Shown: positions 6,365 through 8,787 of the stretch, one piece after another
Numbering within the stretch: position 1 is the first letter of the stretch
Layout of the letters: each line of letters starts with the position of its first letter
From: Acidobacteriaceae bacterium
Lineage (GTDB): Bacteria > Acidobacteriota > Terriglobia > Terriglobales > SbA1
Length of the DNA stretch: 8,787 bases
Direction: 5' to 3'
Assembly (NCBI GenBank): GCA_019237515.1
Contig: JAFAGX010000159.1
Coordinates: 1 to 8,787 of the forward strand
Notes under the pieces: generated by a model
The model's database searches: none
Told to the model about the DNA's origin: nothing
The model's input: the letters and a program-made list of their open reading frames with translations, nothing else
Made by a program: the position numbers and the translations under genes

Positions 6365-7948
6365 TCAGGCCCCCTCACCTCGCACCACCGCCCCAATCGT
6401 CTTACAAAGGATTCGCAGATCCATTCCTAGCGACCACCGTCCGATGTATTCACGATCCAGCGCCATGCTCCGCTCAAATGACGGATCGTGCCTTGCGGTC
6501 ACCTGCCATAAACCTGTCAGTCCCGGAGTGGCCTCCAGCCTTTGATAGTCCTCCAACGCATAGCGCTGAACATCGTCAACCGGATGAGGTCTCGGCCCTA
6601 CGAGGCTCATTTCTCCTTTCAAAACATTCCACATTTGAGGTAACTCATCCAGGCTGTAGCGACGCAGAAATCTGCCCACGTGAGTCACGCGTGGATCACC
6701 AGCGAGCTTGAAAAACGGCCCCTGTCGCTCGTTCTGCTCACGTAGGTCCTCCTTCAACCGGTCCGCATCCGCCACCATGGTGCGGAACTTGTAACAGAGA
6801 AAGTGTCGTCCTTTGAGACCGACACGAGGCGCGCGATAAAAAACCGAGCCCGGCGAGTCCAACTTGATCGCGAGAGCAATTGCTGCAAATAGCGGCGCAG
6901 CACATATCAGCCCGATGCCAGAGAAAATCAGGTCAGCAATTCGCTTGAGGAGAAGCCGAACGACCGGAACGGCTTCCTCCCAGAGAGTCACAACGGGAAT
7001 ATCTTCGAACCGCTCCAATGTAACTCGCGACGGATCTGCACCCATCACATCCGCAACGATCTTCACGTCGATGTGATTGCGCCGCGCTTGCCAAATTGCT
7101 TTTCGCGCAATCTGGCTCTGTTGCGGCACAGTAATAAGGACTTCATCTACAAATTCTTGCCGCGCAACAGCCGGCAAATCCTCTACTCCCCCGAGCACAT
7201 CTTTACGCCAGAGTTGCTTGGCGTCCAGAAAACCACAGACCCTCCGCCGTTCAGCAGGATCTTCTTCTATAAGGCGTGCGAGCTTGCGGCCCACTTGTCC
7301 TGCACCAACAACGAGAACATTTCGGGTGTTGCCGTTTGCCACCCTTCTTGAGAGAAATTCCCGCAGACACCTCCGATACACGAGCATAAGCGTGCAGCCC
7401 AGCGAAGCCGCAGTAATGAATTTCAATACTGAATGTTGGGCCGGGCCTCCCCAACTTACAAAGGCCACGCTCATCATGGCAGTCGACCAGACAAAAACCT
7501 TGAGCAACAGCACTGTCTCTTCTGTCGGCAGTCGGAGAATTTCTCGATCGTAAAGGCGTTCCGAATACCCAAGCAGTGTGAATATGGCTCCATAGACCAG
7601 GATCGGTCCAGCCCACTGACCAAATTGGTGACTCTGAACAGGCAGCAGTCCAAAAGCCGCGATCAGCAACAAGAAATCGGCCACGACGTGCTTGCCAAGA
7701 GCGAATCGGTAGTTCGCCATGCCCGGAGCGGGCAAAATGGTTTGCAGTAGGGTTCGTCTCGGCGGGTGCAATTGCAAACCCGCCTCTTGCGAATCGCTCC
7801 ATCGGGAGGAGTAGCAGCCTGGAGCGATCGAAACCACCTTGCTTCGCTTCGGCTGCACGATTCCAATCGGCCTTCCCAGGATCAACCGCGCTGGCAATAA
7901 GCCTTCGTGATGCCCGGAAACAGATTGGGGCCGTGGCGCTGTGACCAC
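6365..7948 (-). CDS. Undecaprenyl-phosphate hexose-1-phosphate transferase (WcaJ/WbaP-type polyprenyl glycosylphosphotransferase)
   Basis: A 527-residue initiating enzyme that moves a sugar-1-phosphate from a nucleotide sugar to undecaprenyl phosphate at the inner membrane. A polar N-terminal stretch (1-~80) is followed by four hydrophobic helices (about 86-104, 113-127, 147-167, 173-191), a Rossmann/CoA-binding-like domain starting RNVLVVGAGQVGRKLARL (209-226), a membrane-dipping helix (about 337-361), and the C-terminal catalytic domain. That domain carries KFRTM (387-391), SLDELPQ (432-438, with the catalytic Asp-Glu pair D434/E435), LVGPRP (449-454) and PGLTGLWQV (475-483), all family hallmarks. 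The full-length layout fits the large WcaJ/WbaP class; glucose- versus galactose-phosphate specificity cannot be told. GTG 7948 directly abuts the preceding TAG and has GGAG 9 nt upstream. Met77 (7720) is an alternative start that would give a more usual N-terminus. It is the committed first step of the repeat-unit pathway encoded downstream. Confidence 0.95.
   Translation of the reverse strand: MVTAPRPQSVSGHHEGLLPARLILGRPIGIVQPKRSKVVSIAPGCYSSRWSDSQEAGLQLHPPRRTLLQTILPAPGMANYRFALGKHVVADFLLLIAAFGLLPVQSHQFGQWAGPILVYGAIFTLLGYSERLYDREILRLPTEETVLLLKVFVWSTAMMSVAFVSWGGPAQHSVLKFITAASLGCTLMLVYRRCLREFLSRRVANGNTRNVLVVGAGQVGRKLARLIEEDPAERRRVCGFLDAKQLWRKDVLGGVEDLPAVARQEFVDEVLITVPQQSQIARKAIWQARRNHIDVKIVADVMGADPSRVTLERFEDIPVVTLWEEAVPVVRLLLKRIADLIFSGIGLICAAPLFAAIALAIKLDSPGSVFYRAPRVGLKGRHFLCYKFRTMVADADRLKEDLREQNERQGPFFKLAGDPRVTHVGRFLRRYSLDELPQMWNVLKGEMSLVGPRPHPVDDVQRYALEDYQRLEATPGLTGLWQVTARHDPSFERSMALDREYIGRWSLGMDLRILCKTIGAVVRGEGA
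6373..6376 (-). promoter_or_regulatory. Ribosome binding site of the Wzy-like gene
   Basis: GAGG, extended as GAGGGG, is embedded in the last codons of the phosphotransferase gene, about 8-10 nt before ATG 6362. Because the site lies in the coding region of the upstream gene and the stop-start gap is 2 nt, translation of the two genes is probably coupled. Confidence 0.5.
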
Positions 7949-8542
7949 CTAAACCAGCTCCAATTCGTAACCATCAATTGTGATGGCAATTGCTTGTTGA
8001 ATGGAATCAATCGAGATCACCAAATGTTTCCGCCCTGTTCCCGCGAGCACTCCCTCGAGACCATCCAGGCAACCACCGCGAATTCGCACCTTCTGTCCCG
8101 CCTTTAAGAAAGGATGCAGAGCGCATGGCACATCCTGTGACAACAGTTTTCGAAGATCTTCGATTTGTTTGGCAGGAACCGGCGCCGCCGCCCCCGAGAA
8201 CGTAATCAGCCCCACTACCCCTGCCGTTTGGAGGATCTGCTTGTAATTTGCTGCGGACGAATCCGTGCGGGCAAAGGTGTATCCAGGAAACAGTGGCGTA
8301 TCCACAACCTTGCGACGATCACTCCAGCGGTGGATCTGTTTTATAGCCGGAAGAAAGGTCTCAAAACCTTGTCGCTGGAGCTGTACTGTAACTTTTCGCT
8401 CGAACCGATAGCGCGTCTCAATCGCATACCACTCCGCAGAGAGAACCGATGCGGCTGTGGTGAGTTCTGCGCGTTCGGAGTTCTGGGGGAGGGACAAAGC
8501 TCCGCTAGATGAGTCCCACCCCAGTTTTGTCCCGTTTTTCAC
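7949..8542 (-). CDS. UpxY/RfaH-type NusG-like transcription antiterminator
   Basis: A 197-residue NusG paralogue. After a variable polar N-terminus (1-36) the NGN domain begins at EWYAIETRYRFERKV (37-51), continues with the family signature TPLFPGYTFAR (82-92), and runs to about residue 135. A KOW domain follows at 147-175 (GQKVRIRGGCLDGLEGVLAG), ending in VISIDSIQQAIAITID (175-190). The ISIDSIQ-type end and the place in an EPS operon match UpxY-family proteins, which in Bacteroides promote elongation through their own capsule operon. I infer the same local role here: preventing premature termination over the long biosynthesis operon. No ops or JUMPstart-like element was seen in the window; it would be expected near the promoter off the right edge. 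The start is uncertain. GTG 8542 lies 7 nt after the upstream stop with no clear ribosome site, so it may rely on coupling; TTG at residue 16, preceded by GGAG at short spacing, is an alternative. The stop TAG touches the next start codon. Confidence 0.92.
   Translation of the reverse strand: MKNGTKLGWDSSSGALSLPQNSERAELTTAASVLSAEWYAIETRYRFERKVTVQLQRQGFETFLPAIKQIHRWSDRRKVVDTPLFPGYTFARTDSSAANYKQILQTAGVVGLITFSGAAAPVPAKQIEDLRKLLSQDVPCALHPFLKAGQKVRIRGGCLDGLEGVLAGTGRKHLVISIDSIQQAIAITIDGYELELV
7958..7961 (-). promoter_or_regulatory. Ribosome binding site supporting the GTG start of the phosphotransferase
   Basis: GGAG lies in the final codons of the antiterminator gene, 9 nt before GTG 7948, which itself abuts the TAG stop. 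This spacing favours the GTG start over the downstream ATG 7720. Confidence 0.5.
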
Positions 8543-8549
8543 AACTACG

Positions 8550-8787
8550 TTACAACTTGCGGTAGATCGCTTCCGGTATCGGTAGAGTCCGCTCAGTCAT
8601 GACCACGCCCAAAAGACGAGCGTTAGCAGATCGCAATTTTTCTCGTATTTCTTGTGCCACGATGCGACGGGTTTTATTCGCACGCACAACCAGCACTATC
8701 CCATCGCAGAGCCGTGCGAGTTGCATGGCTTCATCATGCGAGCCAATCGCTGGCCCTTCTAGCACCGTGTAGTCAAAATCCAAACGC
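8550..8787 (-). CDS. CpsD/CapB-like P-loop protein of the tyrosine-kinase family, C-terminal part (5' end beyond window)
   Basis: The last 79 codons are visible, ending in TAA at 8552-8550; the frame is open through the right edge (residue before LDFDYTV is Arg), so the N-terminus and Walker A are not seen. FDYTVLEGPAIGSHDEAMQLARLCDGIVLVVRANKT corresponds to the Walker-B and switch region of MinD/BY-kinase ATPases, where a VIxDTPP sequence normally stands, followed by the DGxxLVVxAxxT strand. The tail LLGVVMTERTLPIPEAIYRKL resembles the end of CpsD/CapB-type proteins found in EPS operons. In that family the protein works with a membrane chain-length co-polymerase and affects polymer length and export. 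Departures from the canonical form are Glu in place of the Walker-B Asp, Ala in place of the second Pro, and no C-terminal Tyr cluster (a single Tyr four residues from the end). It may therefore be a degenerate or differently regulated member. The antiterminator gene starts 7 nt downstream. Confidence 0.75.
   Translation of the reverse strand, partial: RLDFDYTVLEGPAIGSHDEAMQLARLCDGIVLVVRANKTRRIVAQEIREKLRSANARLLGVVMTERTLPIPEAIYRKL

Noticed and set aside
7251..7802. 183-codon minus-strand open frame
   Set aside because: It is a shifted-frame shadow of the phosphotransferase, whose own frame carries the membrane helices and Rossmann motif over this stretch.
1..8787. Search by eye for ops/JUMPstart elements, CRISPR repeats, IS ends, tRNA genes and terminator hairpins
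   Set aside because: None could be supported; the window is filled with tightly packed coding sequence. A systematic repeat and covariance-model scan was not possible here.

Overview
This window is the interior of one long exopolysaccharide/capsule assembly operon. Every gene I can support is on the minus strand, so transcription runs from the right edge (8787) to the left edge (1). Base composition is moderate, slightly GC-rich by eye. The closest resemblance I recall is to Acidobacteriota EPS loci, where an UpxY-type NusG paralogue sits directly before a polyprenyl glycosylphosphotransferase. The taxon is an inference from protein style, not something the sequence proves.

Order in the direction of transcription: (1) the C-terminal end of a CpsD/CapB-like P-loop protein of the bacterial tyrosine-kinase family (8787-8550, cut by the window edge); (2) an UpxY/RfaH/NusG-like transcription antiterminator (8542-7949); (3) an initiating polyprenyl-phosphate hexose-1-phosphate transferase (7948-6365); (4) a Wzy-like polymerase or O-antigen-ligase-fold membrane protein (6362-5040); (5) a Wzx-like flippase (5053-3662); (6) a GT-B glycosyltransferase of family 4 (3639-2416); (7) a very large frame from 2402 to the left edge that encodes two complete GT4 glycosyltransferases in one polypeptide (800 codons visible, 3' end not reached). 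Gaps between genes are 7, 0, 2, -14, 22 and 13 nt, so there is no room for internal promoters or terminators and translational coupling is likely.

Working model: the antiterminator lets RNA polymerase read through the long operon. The phosphotransferase loads the first sugar-1-phosphate on undecaprenyl phosphate. The three GT4 modules, plus any genes beyond the left edge, extend the repeat unit. Wzx flips it across the inner membrane and Wzy polymerises it. The kinase-family protein would control chain length or export together with a membrane partner presumably encoded further upstream, off the right edge.

The main unusual item is gene 7. The frame is open without a stop through two full GT4 enzymes joined by a linker of about 15 residues. 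The Walker-B-like motif and C-terminus of gene 1 also look non-canonical. I see no RNA genes, mobile elements, CRISPR arrays, integration sites or recognisable terminators, and no stretch over 300 bases lacks a gene.
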